NCBI GenBank assembly: GCA_026398275.1
Contig: JAPLTF010000044.1
Coordinates: forward strand, 1 to 58,888
Reading direction: 5' to 3'
Source: Verrucomicrobiota bacterium
GTDB taxonomy: Bacteria; Verrucomicrobiota; Verrucomicrobiia; Chthoniobacterales; Terrimicrobiaceae
Length of the DNA stretch: 58,888 bases
The first letter of the stretch is position 1, and the number at the start of each line of letters is the position of its first letter. A program made the translations under genes and the position numbers. The notes under the pieces were generated by a model, which was given only the letters and a program-made list of their open reading frames with translations, was not told where the DNA came from and did no database searches. Shown piece by piece: positions 25,568 through 32,999 of this stretch.

Positions 25568-25717
25568 CTAAAGTGGCCGCCTGCCGGATATGAGGTTCAC
25601 CAGGATCATGACGACCGCAATGACCAGCAGGACATGGATAAAGGCCCCCATCGTATACCCGGTGACGAGGCCGAGAAGCCAAAGGACGATCAAGACGACT
25701 GCAATTGTGTATAACAT
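25568..25717 (-). CDS. Lmo0937-family small membrane protein
   Basis: The 49-residue protein starts MLYTIAVVLIVLWLLGLVTG and has a second helix (HVLLVIAVVMILVNLI), ending GRRPL. This is the typical pattern of the Lmo0937 family (DUF5670), short two-helix proteins often found near stress-response genes in many phyla. Translation of 25568-25717 on the minus strand shows an ATG start and TAG stop. It is 12 nt upstream of the 71-residue membrane protein gene. Confidence 0.85.
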   Translation of the reverse strand: MLYTIAVVLIVLWLLGLVTGYTMGAFIHVLLVIAVVMILVNLISGRRPL

Positions 25718-25718
25718 A

Positions 25719-25898
25719 TTAGTAGGTTCTGGTTGTTTGTGTTTCTACGGTGGTAGATCTTGGACGGCTGACCGTGGTTTGTTCCGTTGTCGTCCTTGTC
25801 ACATGGCTTTCAGGTGCCCTTTGTGTTTTCACGCTGATGCAGCTCGGCAGGGCAAATGTGCCAGCGATCGCCGTGATGCAGAGAATAGTTCTTTTCAT
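25719..25898 (-). CDS. Small Thr/Arg-rich lipoprotein
   Basis: The 59-residue protein (ATG at 25898) has a lipobox signal (MKRTILCITAIAGTFALPSC, Cys20). The mature part of about 40 residues is rich in Thr, Arg and Val with no structure that I can recognise. The stop is 1 nt before the start of the Lmo0937-like gene, so these tiny envelope genes form one transcript. An in-frame ATG at 25934 would destroy the signal peptide layout. Confidence 0.7.
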   Translation of the reverse strand: MKRTILCITAIAGTFALPSCISVKTQRAPESHVTRTTTEQTTVSRPRSTTVETQTTRTY

Positions 25899-25988
25899 AT
25901 GGAGACAGTAGCGCGGAACTGTTGGCTCAGCCATAGGGTGTTCACCCTATGGCGGCAGCTGAGACATGGCGCCATACATTGATGCGGC

Positions 25989-26150
25989 ATGAGCAAATCT
26001 TCGATTTATTCAAAAACCCGCAACCAGATCCAGCGTGAGCTCGCACTGGCCACCGAGCACTTGAAGCCAAAAAATCCGATCCACACACTTTCCGACTCCG
26101 GGAACCCGCCGACTGCCAGGATAACGAGCGAGGAGAAGGAGGCCGTGTGA
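25989..26150 (+). CDS. 53-residue protein coupled to the Mla permease
   Basis: An ATG at 25989 opens 53 codons, ending EEKEAV with TGA at 26148-26150, which overlaps the GTG start of the permease gene (GTGTGA). It is basic and Ser/Thr-rich at the start, with no membrane segment. A strong Shine-Dalgarno sequence for the permease (AGGAGAAGGAGG) lies inside its last codons. The overlap argues that it is translated, possibly as a leader or a coupling ORF. No family is recognised. Confidence 0.5.
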   Translation: MSKSSIYSKTRNQIQRELALATEHLKPKNPIHTLSDSGNPPTARITSEEKEAV

Positions 26151-26938
26151 TTTCGTATATCGGAGCGCTGACGGTCTCCGGACTGCAGGAACTCGGCAGC
26201 ATGGTGGCGCTCGCAAGGCAGACGATTTCGGAGGTCGGCGAACGGTTCTCCAAGCACCGTTCTCCGTTTCGCCTCGAACATTTTTTCTATCAGTGTGACC
26301 GGGCCGGCGTTGGTTCCGTCCCCATGGTCGTCCTGCTGTCCGTATTTGTCGGGCTGACCATGGCCTTGTTGACCGGTTACCAGCTTCGGATTTTTGGCAT
26401 GGTCATTCTGGTTCCCGCGGTTGTCTCGGTATCCTTCACGCGGGAGATGGGGCCGCTCTTCACCGGCATTGTGCTGGCCTCGCGGATCGGGGCGGCCTAC
26501 ACCGCCGAGCTCGGAGCCATGACGACCGGCGGGGAGGTCGATGCCCTGGAAGGGATGGGGCTTGGCGCACGACGCTATCTGGTCACACCGAGGTTCCTGG
26601 CGATCTTCCTTCTGACCCCGTGCCTGGCGGTGATCTCGATCCTCTCCGGCATCTTCGGGGCCGCATTCATTTCGAGCCTCATGCTGCAAATCAGCTATGG
26701 CTTCTTTTTAGATCAGGTGATGACGAACCTCCTGGTGAAAGATGTGCTCGCCGGCGTCGTGAAAAGCTTTTTGTTCGGTGGCATCATCGGAACGATCGCC
26801 TGCTACAAGGGGCTCTCGGTCAAAGGGGGGGCGGTTGGCGTGGGAGTCGCGACGACATCCAGCGTGGTGACGGCGATCAGCACCGTGATTGTCTGCGATT
26901 CGCTCTGCAATATTTTCATCATCACATTTTTCCCATGA
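26147..26938 (+). CDS. mlaE: MlaE-type ABC permease
   Basis: The 263-residue membrane protein with about five to six helices matches the MlaE permease family ([39 protein letters not shown]). It would form the inner-membrane core of a retrograde or anterograde phospholipid transport complex with the ATPase and MCE protein encoded just downstream. The start is GTG 26147, preceded by AGGAGAAGGAGG; the stop overlaps the ATPase start (ATGA). Confidence 0.9.
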   Translation: MISYIGALTVSGLQELGSMVALARQTISEVGERFSKHRSPFRLEHFFYQCDRAGVGSVPMVVLLSVFVGLTMALLTGYQLRIFGMVILVPAVVSVSFTREMGPLFTGIVLASRIGAAYTAELGAMTTGGEVDALEGMGLGARRYLVTPRFLAIFLLTPCLAVISILSGIFGAAFISSLMLQISYGFFLDQVMTNLLVKDVLAGVVKSFLFGGIIGTIACYKGLSVKGGAVGVGVATTSSVVTAISTVIVCDSLCNIFIITFFP

Positions 26939-27696
26939 GCAAGCAAACCATGGTCGAGATGCGGGGAGTGAAGCTGCGGTTCGGGGAGAAGACAGTTCTC
27001 GAAAGCGTCGATTGCTCCATCTCAGCCGGAGATGTTTTTGTCATCATGGGGCTGAGCGGTTCCGGCAAGAGCACGCTGCTCGGCATCCTGCTGGGCCTCC
27101 TCAAGCCGGACGCAGGTTCCGTAAAGTTCAAGGGCATGGAGCTGACCGGGCTTGCGCGGCCGAAGCTGAACGATGTGCGGACGCACCTCGGCATGGTCTA
27201 TCAGAATGCTGCTCTGATCAGTTCCATGAGTGTGTCGGACAATATCCGCCTCCCGCTTCGGGAGCTTTCTGACAAAAGCGCCAAAGAGATCGAATCCACG
27301 GTTGAGCTGAAGCTGAAGCTCGTCGGTCTGGATGAGGACAAGGACAAGCTTCCCTCCGAGCTCAGCGGCGGGATGCAGAAGCGGGTGGGCCTGGCCCGCG
27401 CTCTGGCTCTGGATCCGGAACTGGTGCTCTTCGACGAGCCATCGGCCGGGCTGGACCCGATCAACGGCAAGCTCATCAACGATCTGATCATCGACTTGCG
27501 GAAGAGGCACAGTGTCACGTCGATTGTCGTCACCCATGAGATGGAGGGCGCCTTCGCCGTGGCAACCCGCATGGCCTTCCTTCACGAAGGGAAAATCCTG
27601 CTTGTGGGAACGCCGGAGGAATTCCGCAATTCCGGCAACCCGGTCATCAGCGCCTTTCTTCAGTCCTATTCAACCCATGAAAAATCGAAGGGGTAG
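26935..27696 (+). CDS. mlaF: MlaF-type ABC ATPase
   Basis: The 253-residue ATPase has Walker [11 protein letters not shown]-loop [14 protein letters not shown], signature [10 protein letters not shown] (the GGMQ variant typical of MlaF/Ttg2A) and Walker [16 protein letters not shown] with His in VVTHEM. It powers the lipid transporter with the preceding permease. The ATG at 26935 overlaps the permease stop by 4 nt, and the MCE gene follows 3 nt after its own stop. Confidence 0.92.
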   Translation: MSKQTMVEMRGVKLRFGEKTVLESVDCSISAGDVFVIMGLSGSGKSTLLGILLGLLKPDAGSVKFKGMELTGLARPKLNDVRTHLGMVYQNAALISSMSVSDNIRLPLRELSDKSAKEIESTVELKLKLVGLDEDKDKLPSELSGGMQKRVGLARALALDPELVLFDEPSAGLDPINGKLINDLIIDLRKRHSVTSIVVTHEMEGAFAVATRMAFLHEGKILLVGTPEEFRNSGNPVISAFLQSYSTHEKSKG

Positions 27697-27699
27697 TTT

Positions 27700-28419
27700 A
27701 TGCAAATCCACAAAAACGAACTGACCACCGGGATCCTGGTGGTGGCGACTGTCATGATCCTGCTCGCCGTCCTGGTGGTGATCGGGATGCCGGGTGTCCT
27801 GAAGCCGCTCAACACATATCGCATCTATTACGACAACGCCAACGGGATACGGCCTGGTGCGCCCGTGCTCCTGGCGGGGCGGGAAATCGGCAAAGTGACG
27901 CTCCTTGAGTCTCCCGTGCCATTGGAAAAGCGGCCCAAAGATCATGCCAATTTCGAAGTTTCCATTGATGTCCAGGTGGACAAGGAGGCGATGATTTATC
28001 GCAATGCGACGGCACGATTAACCCAACAGGGGCTCATGGGCCAACAGGTGATTGACTTTGTGCGCGGGGATGTGAGTGCCGGCCTGTCGGAAAACCGCGG
28101 GGAATTTATCGGGGACCGGGTGCCTGACATCACCGAATCCGTCAATGAGAACATGAAGCGGCTGACCGGTCCGGAGTCCGATCTGGTGGCCACGATCAAA
28201 AACACGAAAACTTTTGTGGCCATGCTGAACAAATCCCCGATTCCCGAGGTGATCGAGAATGCCGAGCAGCTGACGGACATCCTCAAGAAGGAACCGTGGC
28301 GGTTGCTCTGGCCGTCCAAGCCACCTGTGACCGAAGAGGCAGCCAAGAACAGGAAGTCTGACACACGCCCGGGGGAGAAGCGGCCCGGCCGGGCAGTGGT
28401 TCCGAAGACCGGCAGGTAG
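27700..28419 (+). CDS. mlaD: MlaD-type MCE domain protein
   Basis: The 239-residue protein has one N-terminal membrane helix (TTGILVVATVMILLAVLVVI) and one MCE domain (about 40-125, with YYDNANGIRPGAPVLLAGRE). MCE rings form the lipid tunnel in Mla systems. The helical tail and basic C-terminus (KRPGRAVVPKTGR) extend beyond the domain. No MlaC or MlaB gene follows, so partners must be encoded elsewhere or be absent. Confidence 0.9.
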   Translation: MQIHKNELTTGILVVATVMILLAVLVVIGMPGVLKPLNTYRIYYDNANGIRPGAPVLLAGREIGKVTLLESPVPLEKRPKDHANFEVSIDVQVDKEAMIYRNATARLTQQGLMGQQVIDFVRGDVSAGLSENRGEFIGDRVPDITESVNENMKRLTGPESDLVATIKNTKTFVAMLNKSPIPEVIENAEQLTDILKKEPWRLLWPSKPPVTEEAAKNRKSDTRPGEKRPGRAVVPKTGR

Positions 28420-28469
28420 GGAGACGAAGCGGCCATAGCGGTTGAAATAAAGTCATGGCCGGAGAGATC

Positions 28470-28538
28470 GTTGTAGTCGCCTCGCTCTGTCGAGGCGCAG
28501 CAGCGGCACGGCGACAGAGCGCCGTGGCTTGCTACAAC
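28470..28538. repeat. REP-like palindromic element, family A copy 1
   Basis: The element starts GTTGTAG and ends CTACAAC, with CGCTCTGTCG and CGACAGAGCG forming an inner stem. A related element lies at 32821-32883. It is in the 208-bp gap after the MCE gene; nothing else is seen in that gap. Confidence 0.7.
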
Positions 28539-28627
28539 TTTACTTAAACTGGCGTAGAAGTTTTCTGCTTCCGTTCCCGAGCGGGTCGATTTTCCTGTCG
28601 AGGACGCGGCCGTCCAATACCGCGCAG

Positions 28628-28930
28628 TCATTTCGGGAACCATTGGAGGCGGGCGGAAACAAAAACGATCAGCTCCCGGAAATGTTCGTCGCCACCGGTC
28701 GTCGGGAGCAAGTTTTCCTGCTCCCTGTCTCCGTCGCTGACCCGCAGCCAGAGCTGCTCCTGATCCGGGAGGCACGGGCGATCGCCGGCCGGCTGCGACC
28801 AGAATCCGCTTGCGTCGAGAAGCCGGCGGAGCTCGCCGGCAAGCGGCGCACTGTGTTCGTTTTCATCGAACGTCCAGCGCTTGGAAACCGGGACGAGCCC
28901 CCCGCTGATAACAGCCTCGACGTGTAGCAC
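28628..28930 (-). CDS. Emfourin-like protease inhibitor
   Basis: The 100-residue protein starts MLHVEAVISGGLVP, as do emfourin-type proteins, which are inhibitors encoded next to protealysin-like M4 peptidases. It has no signal peptide. The GTG start at 28930 lies 10 nt after the stop of the upstream M4 gene, and GAGG, overlapping that stop, serves as RBS. This gives a protease-inhibitor operon. The assignment is based on sequence start pattern, size and neighbour. Confidence 0.75.
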   Translation of the reverse strand: MLHVEAVISGGLVPVSKRWTFDENEHSAPLAGELRRLLDASGFWSQPAGDRPCLPDQEQLWLRVSDGDREQENLLPTTGGDEHFRELIVFVSARLQWFPK

Positions 28931-28940
28931 GGGAAAAGCC

Positions 28941-30035
28941 TCAGATCACTCCGACGGTTTTCCAGGCCCGGCTCACGGCCTTTTCTTCGAGGCTTCCGGG
29001 ACCGAACTCATTTCGCGCGGCCTGGATCGTCGCCTGGGCGCAGCGCGCAAAAGTGGCGTCCGCAGGGAGCAGGTCGCACAGCGTGCGATACCAGATCAGC
29101 CCCGCCTTATTCCACGCGTATCCGCCGATCCCGACGGCGGCAAGGTAGAAGGCATGGTTGGGGATTCCGCTGTTGATATGAACCCCGCCCTGGTCTTCCC
29201 ACGCCGGGAGGACGGCGAAATTGGCCATCGAATCCGGCTGCGGATCCGTGCCGAGGACCGGGTGGCTCACGTAAGCGGTTCCCGGGGCTTTCATCGAGCG
29301 CAGGGCATACCGCTTTCCGATGAGCACATTTTCTCCGATGAGCCAATTGGCCTGCTTCGCCTCCTCGCCCGCCGCCCGCTGTTTGACCAGGCTGCCGAAC
29401 ACATCGCTGAAGGATTCGTTCAGCGCGCCGCTTTGGAACGAATAGACGAGCGCCGCCTCGCTCTGCGTGACGCCGTGGGTCAGCTCGTGGGCGATGATGT
29501 CCAGATCGGATGTGAAACTTCCGAAGAGGCTCCCGTCACCGTCGCCGTAGATCATCTGCGCTCCATCCCAGAAGGCATTCTGATACTGGCGGTCAAAATG
29601 GACGGTCTGCACGATCGGGAGCCCGTGGTCGTCGATCGAGTTGCGGCCGTATTCCTCGCGGAAGAGGCTGTCGGTGCGGCCCGCGCCATCATAGACCTCG
29701 TTGACAGCCGGGTCCTCGCTCTCGGGCCCGCCCTCCGAACGGACAAGCCGGCCCGGAAGATCCTTCGTGTTGCCTGCGTCGAAAATCCGGCGCTCCAGCT
29801 TCGCGGAAACCGTCGCGCCCGGGGAGGCCGCAAATCCGGTGAAGCCCATCGCCTGGAACGACCGCTGGACTTCCCGCCGCTTCGAGCGGAAAAAGTTCGA
29901 GATCCGGAGCGACTCCAATGCCGTCCGCCGCACCTTTGCGGATTTCCCGGACTCGGCAGCTTTCTCCAGCATGTAAGGCGGGACCGCGCACTGCAGGGGA
30001 TCCCGGTGCCAGCAATTTTTGGAACAGGTTTTCAT
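28941..30035 (-). CDS. M4 (thermolysin) family metalloprotease, protealysin-like
   Basis: The 364-residue protein has the zinc motif H183ELTH187 with third ligand Glu207 in NESFSD, and the His of GGVHINSGIPN. The short N-terminal propeptide contains CAVPPYMLEKAA, the PPxML signature of protealysin precursors. There is no standard signal peptide, as in protealysins, which work in the cytoplasm or leave by unknown means. ATG 30035 is preferred over 30056. It is directly followed by an emfourin-like inhibitor gene. Confidence 0.9.
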   Translation of the reverse strand: MKTCSKNCWHRDPLQCAVPPYMLEKAAESGKSAKVRRTALESLRISNFFRSKRREVQRSFQAMGFTGFAASPGATVSAKLERRIFDAGNTKDLPGRLVRSEGGPESEDPAVNEVYDGAGRTDSLFREEYGRNSIDDHGLPIVQTVHFDRQYQNAFWDGAQMIYGDGDGSLFGSFTSDLDIIAHELTHGVTQSEAALVYSFQSGALNESFSDVFGSLVKQRAAGEEAKQANWLIGENVLIGKRYALRSMKAPGTAYVSHPVLGTDPQPDSMANFAVLPAWEDQGGVHINSGIPNHAFYLAAVGIGGYAWNKAGLIWYRTLCDLLPADATFARCAQATIQAARNEFGPGSLEEKAVSRAWKTVGVI

Positions 30036-30318
30036 GGATATCATGGAGCCCGGCAATCGTTTTGCGAATCACGCGGACGCGCGCGGACAACACCGGGCGG
30101 ATGCAAGGAAGCAGAGCGCCACCGGCGGGGCGAGTCCAGCCTCATTTCATCACGCGGATTTATTTCTGCCGGAATTCATCCACTGCGCCGAATCAGCCTG
30201 AAGCCCGCGTTCCGCGGGTTCGTTTGCGCGGGAGCAGATCCACGAGCCCCCCCCGGGTTTCCCTCCTCCAAAAATCTCCAGTTGCGATTCAGAAATATTG
30301 AGCAAAGTTTATCATGCT

Positions 30319-30729
30319 ATGAGGCAGCCAGTTAACAAACTGTCGTTTCAATCCGCGTTCAGCTTGACTGAACTGCTCGTTGTGATCGTGGTGATTGCCA
30401 TGATAGCAGCAATCGCCATACCGAACATTGCCGGGATTACCGGGAGCGCAGGCGTGGCGGCAGGCATGCGCAATGCTCAAAACCTTGCATCCATGTCATC
30501 CGCCGCAGCAGCGGTCGGAGCAACGAAGGCGCAGTTGAATGGCGGGGTTGATTCCTTGGATGGGGCAATTGCCGTCCTGACGAACGGCGCAGGATTGGTC
30601 GTGACCATCGGAGGGATAACCAATGGACCATTCCGCGTCGATGGGCTTCCGCAGGATCTTGCCAAGGTGACGAACAACCTCGCGTATGACTCCACCACCG
30701 GCGTCATTCATTACAGCCCTCCCCCGTAA
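30319..30729 (+). CDS. Type IV pilin-like protein
   Basis: The 136-residue protein has a short basic leader and the prepilin motif FSLTELLVVIVVIAMIAAIA (Glu at mature position 5). Cleavage would follow Ala rather than the usual Gly, as in some minor pseudopilins. The rest is small, Ala/Gly/Thr-rich. ATG 30319 is used; an upstream in-frame TTG at 30298 is possible. It is isolated from the main pilus cluster by about 2 kb. Confidence 0.8.
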   Translation: MRQPVNKLSFQSAFSLTELLVVIVVIAMIAAIAIPNIAGITGSAGVAAGMRNAQNLASMSSAAAAVGATKAQLNGGVDSLDGAIAVLTNGAGLVVTIGGITNGPFRVDGLPQDLAKVTNNLAYDSTTGVIHYSPPP

Positions 30730-30822
30730 AGCGAGGCTGACTTCATCTTCCAAAAGAAGCCTGTGGGGCTCGGAGCCGCCCCCCTCCCGTCATTTCCGCA
30801 AGCAAACACTCGGCCCCCCCCC

Positions 30823-30851
30823 TTGACCGACCCAATTCATCCCATTTTAAA
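30823..30851 (+). promoter_or_regulatory. Possible sigma-70-type promoter
   Basis: TTGACC and TTTAAA are separated by exactly 17 nt in an AT-rich stretch 71 nt before the Ser-rich exported protein gene. The -10 matches four of six consensus bases. Verrucomicrobial promoters are little studied, so this is tentative. Confidence 0.3.
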
Positions 30852-30921
30852 AATATTTTCACTTTTTTATTGCAAAGATATCCGCAGTGAGTATACATCT
30901 GGTTGCATACCAAGTCACCAT

Positions 30922-31524
30922 ATGATTATCCAACACACACTCAGCAATAGACACGTCTCGCTCAACTGGTTGTTCACCGGTTTTCTTCTTGCAATTCTCC
31001 CTGCTGGAATTGCGGCCTCAACAGGAGAAAGCGACATAAAAGCCAGCGTAGCCCAATCGATCCAGTCGATAAGCACGGGCAAGGAGGAGCAGGCTTCCAC
31101 GGAATCCAAGTCCGAAAGCGCTTCATCAAGCGAGAAGAGCTCGACGGAGAAAAGCGGGAACTCATCCTCCGAAGAGCAGTCAAAAGTAAATGAGAAAGCC
31201 GTTGCCGCGAAGGAGCAGGCTTCCACGGAATCCAAGTCCGAGAGCTCCTCATCAAGCGGAAAGAGTTCGTCAGAGAAAAGCGGAGGATCGTCGGAGAAGG
31301 AAGGAAGCTCTTCCGTGATCAGGCCGGTTCAGGTTGAGGGCGGCAAGAGCAAAGAGGGCAAGGGTTCCTGGGAGAAATGGTCCTCTTCCTCCTCCGCTCC
31401 TGCAGCGCCGGCTCCGCCGTTCTATGCGCTGGTTGCCTTTGCGACCGTCTTGTGCATCCGCCAACTGAAAAAAGTCCGGCAGGCGACCCGCATCATAGCC
31501 AGTCAGCCTGAGAAAAGGGTGTAG
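30922..31524 (+). CDS. Exported Ser/Glu/Lys-rich repeat protein with C-terminal membrane helix
   Basis: The 200-residue protein has a signal peptide (about 1-37), then a low-complexity region in which a 42-residue unit occurs twice (126-bp period; each contains EQASTESKSES followed by SSS and SEKS). Near the C-terminus is PAAPAPPFYALVAFATVLCI, a membrane helix, followed by a basic tail. The layout suggests a membrane-tethered, disordered, charged stalk exposed outside the inner membrane. No family is recognised. ATG 30922 is favoured because it opens the signal peptide. Confidence 0.65.
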   Translation: MIIQHTLSNRHVSLNWLFTGFLLAILPAGIAASTGESDIKASVAQSIQSISTGKEEQASTESKSESASSSEKSSTEKSGNSSSEEQSKVNEKAVAAKEQASTESKSESSSSSGKSSSEKSGGSSEKEGSSSVIRPVQVEGGKSKEGKGSWEKWSSSSSAPAAPAPPFYALVAFATVLCIRQLKKVRQATRIIASQPEKRV

Positions 31525-31589
31525 ATCCGAGGTGGGGTTCACACAAAGAAAAGTGGACAGAGCGGGTTGCTCCATCGATTCTCCCGCGC

Positions 31590-32186
31590 GTGGACATTGC
31601 ATTTCCGACACGCCGGTTCGGCGGATACATTTTTGACTGTGACGGGACCATCGCCGACACGATGCCGCTGCACTTCCGGGCCTGGACGAGGGCGATGGAG
31701 GAGTGCGGGGGCCAATTTCCCGAGGAGCTGTTTTATTCCTGGGGAGGGAAGCCGACCGGCATCATCGTGGGAGAGTTGAATGCGATGTTCGGGCTCTCGC
31801 TCGAGGTCGAAAAAACGGTCCGGCGTAAAGAGGACTACTACCTCTCACTCGTCTCCGAGGTTACGCCGGTTCAGCCGGTTTTGGATTTTGCGAAAAGCAT
31901 CCATGGGGCAGCCCCCATGGCGATTGCTTCGGGCGGCCATCGCGAGCTGGTGGAAGCGTCGCTTTCAGCGCTTGGCATCACGGAGCTGTTCGGCGCGGTG
32001 GTCTGCGCGGAAGATTACGCGAACGGAAAGCCGGCTCCGGATGCGTTTCTTGAGGCAGCCAGAAGGCTGGGAGTGCCGCCTGAAGATTGCGTGGTTTTTG
32101 AAGACAGCCCGACCGGCATCGCGGCCGCTGAGGCAGCCGGCATGGCTCACGTGTTTGTCCCGACAGCGATGCGGGGACGCGGATAA
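31590..32186 (+). CDS. HAD-superfamily sugar phosphatase (YqaB-like)
   Basis: The 198-residue protein has all HAD motifs: FDCDGTIADT (nucleophile and acid/base Asp), ASGG, the Lys in YANGKPAPDAF and VFEDSPTGI. Length and sequence style match YqaB, which dephosphorylates fructose 1-phosphate, and the broader beta-phosphoglucomutase-like group. GTG 31590 is the start. No operon partner is evident. Confidence 0.85.
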   Translation: MDIAFPTRRFGGYIFDCDGTIADTMPLHFRAWTRAMEECGGQFPEELFYSWGGKPTGIIVGELNAMFGLSLEVEKTVRRKEDYYLSLVSEVTPVQPVLDFAKSIHGAAPMAIASGGHRELVEASLSALGITELFGAVVCAEDYANGKPAPDAFLEAARRLGVPPEDCVVFEDSPTGIAAAEAAGMAHVFVPTAMRGRG

Positions 32187-32222
32187 CGGCGGTTGTCCCG
32201 GACTTCCGCGAAACCGCTGTGC

Positions 32223-32316
32223 GGAGTGTTGCGGGAAGCGCGATCCTCTGCTTCAGCGACGGGGGAATGGCGTGCGGCATTTCCTCCCCCGCTCCGTGCC
32301 TCGTGCGCTCCCCGGA
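32223..32316. repeat. Degenerate REP-like element, family B
   Basis: The left part reads GGAGTGTTGCGGGAAGCGC and the right part CGTGCGCTCCCCGGAA. These ends match the ends of the element at 43051-43176 with a few changes. It fills most of the gap between the HAD and FKBP genes. Confidence 0.5.
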
Positions 32317-32358
32317 AATTCCGCTGGCTTTCCGAAACCGGCGGAATATGGTGCCGGC

Positions 32359-32811
32359 ATGAAACGAATCATTCTGGCGGCGGGAATCTCCGCAGCGACA
32401 TTTCTCAACACAAGCATGGCACAAACACCACTCGAACAGGGCAAGGCCTTCCTTGCCGAAAACGCAACCAAGCCGGGCGTCAAACAAACCGCCAGCGGGC
32501 TGCAATATAAAATCCTCGAACCCGGCACAGGCAAGGCCCCCAAGGCGACCGACACGGTGCTGGTCAACTACCGTGGCACACTGCTCAACGGCACCGAATT
32601 TGACAGCTCCTACAAAAGGAACGAGCCCATCGAGTTCCCGCTCAACCGCGTGATCCCCGGCTGGACGGAAGGCGTCCAGCTCATCAAGGAAGGTGGAAAA
32701 GTCCAGCTCTTCATCCCGCCGGACCTCGCCTATGGATCCCGCGGTGCCGGAGGAGCCATCGGACCGGATGAGACGCTGATCTTCGAGGTCGAGCTCCTGA
32801 AGGTTCGCTGA
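32359..32811 (+). CDS. FKBP-type peptidyl-prolyl isomerase, exported
   Basis: The 150-residue protein has a signal peptide ending near SMAQ and an FKBP domain (about 50-150: VLVNYRGTLLNGTEFDSSY, VIPGWTEGVQL, IPPDLAYGSRGAGG, IFEVELLKV). The short N-terminal helical part resembles Mip/FklB-type periplasmic isomerases. It would assist folding of exported proteins. ATG 32359 is used. Confidence 0.92.
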   Translation: MKRIILAAGISAATFLNTSMAQTPLEQGKAFLAENATKPGVKQTASGLQYKILEPGTGKAPKATDTVLVNYRGTLLNGTEFDSSYKRNEPIEFPLNRVIPGWTEGVQLIKEGGKVQLFIPPDLAYGSRGAGGAIGPDETLIFEVELLKVR

Positions 32812-32820
32812 AAGGAGCAG

Positions 32821-32883
32821 GTTGTAGCCGGGGTCTGTGACCCCGGGCCGCCGGGATGGGCGCTCACAGAGCACCCCTACAAC
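32821..32883. repeat. REP-like palindromic element, family A copy 2
   Basis: It starts GTTGTAG and ends CTACAAC, with inner TCTGTGA and TCACAGA arms. It resembles 28470-28538. A partial, related piece (GGGCGCTGACGG to CCCTACAA) is seen near 32970-32997, between this element and the secretin stop. Confidence 0.65.
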
Positions 32884-32999
32884 CCGGAGCGTGAGATATA
32901 CGGGTAAGCCCAAACTTTCGCAGAGTCCGGTTTTCTGCTGGCAAAAAAGGCTTGCCGCAGATTGGACAAATGGGCGCTGACGGCGCAGCGCCCTACAAT

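Noticed and set aside
28881-30335. 484-codon + strand open frame
   Set aside because: Antisense to the M4 protease, whose HELTH motif and partner gene make the minus strand certain.
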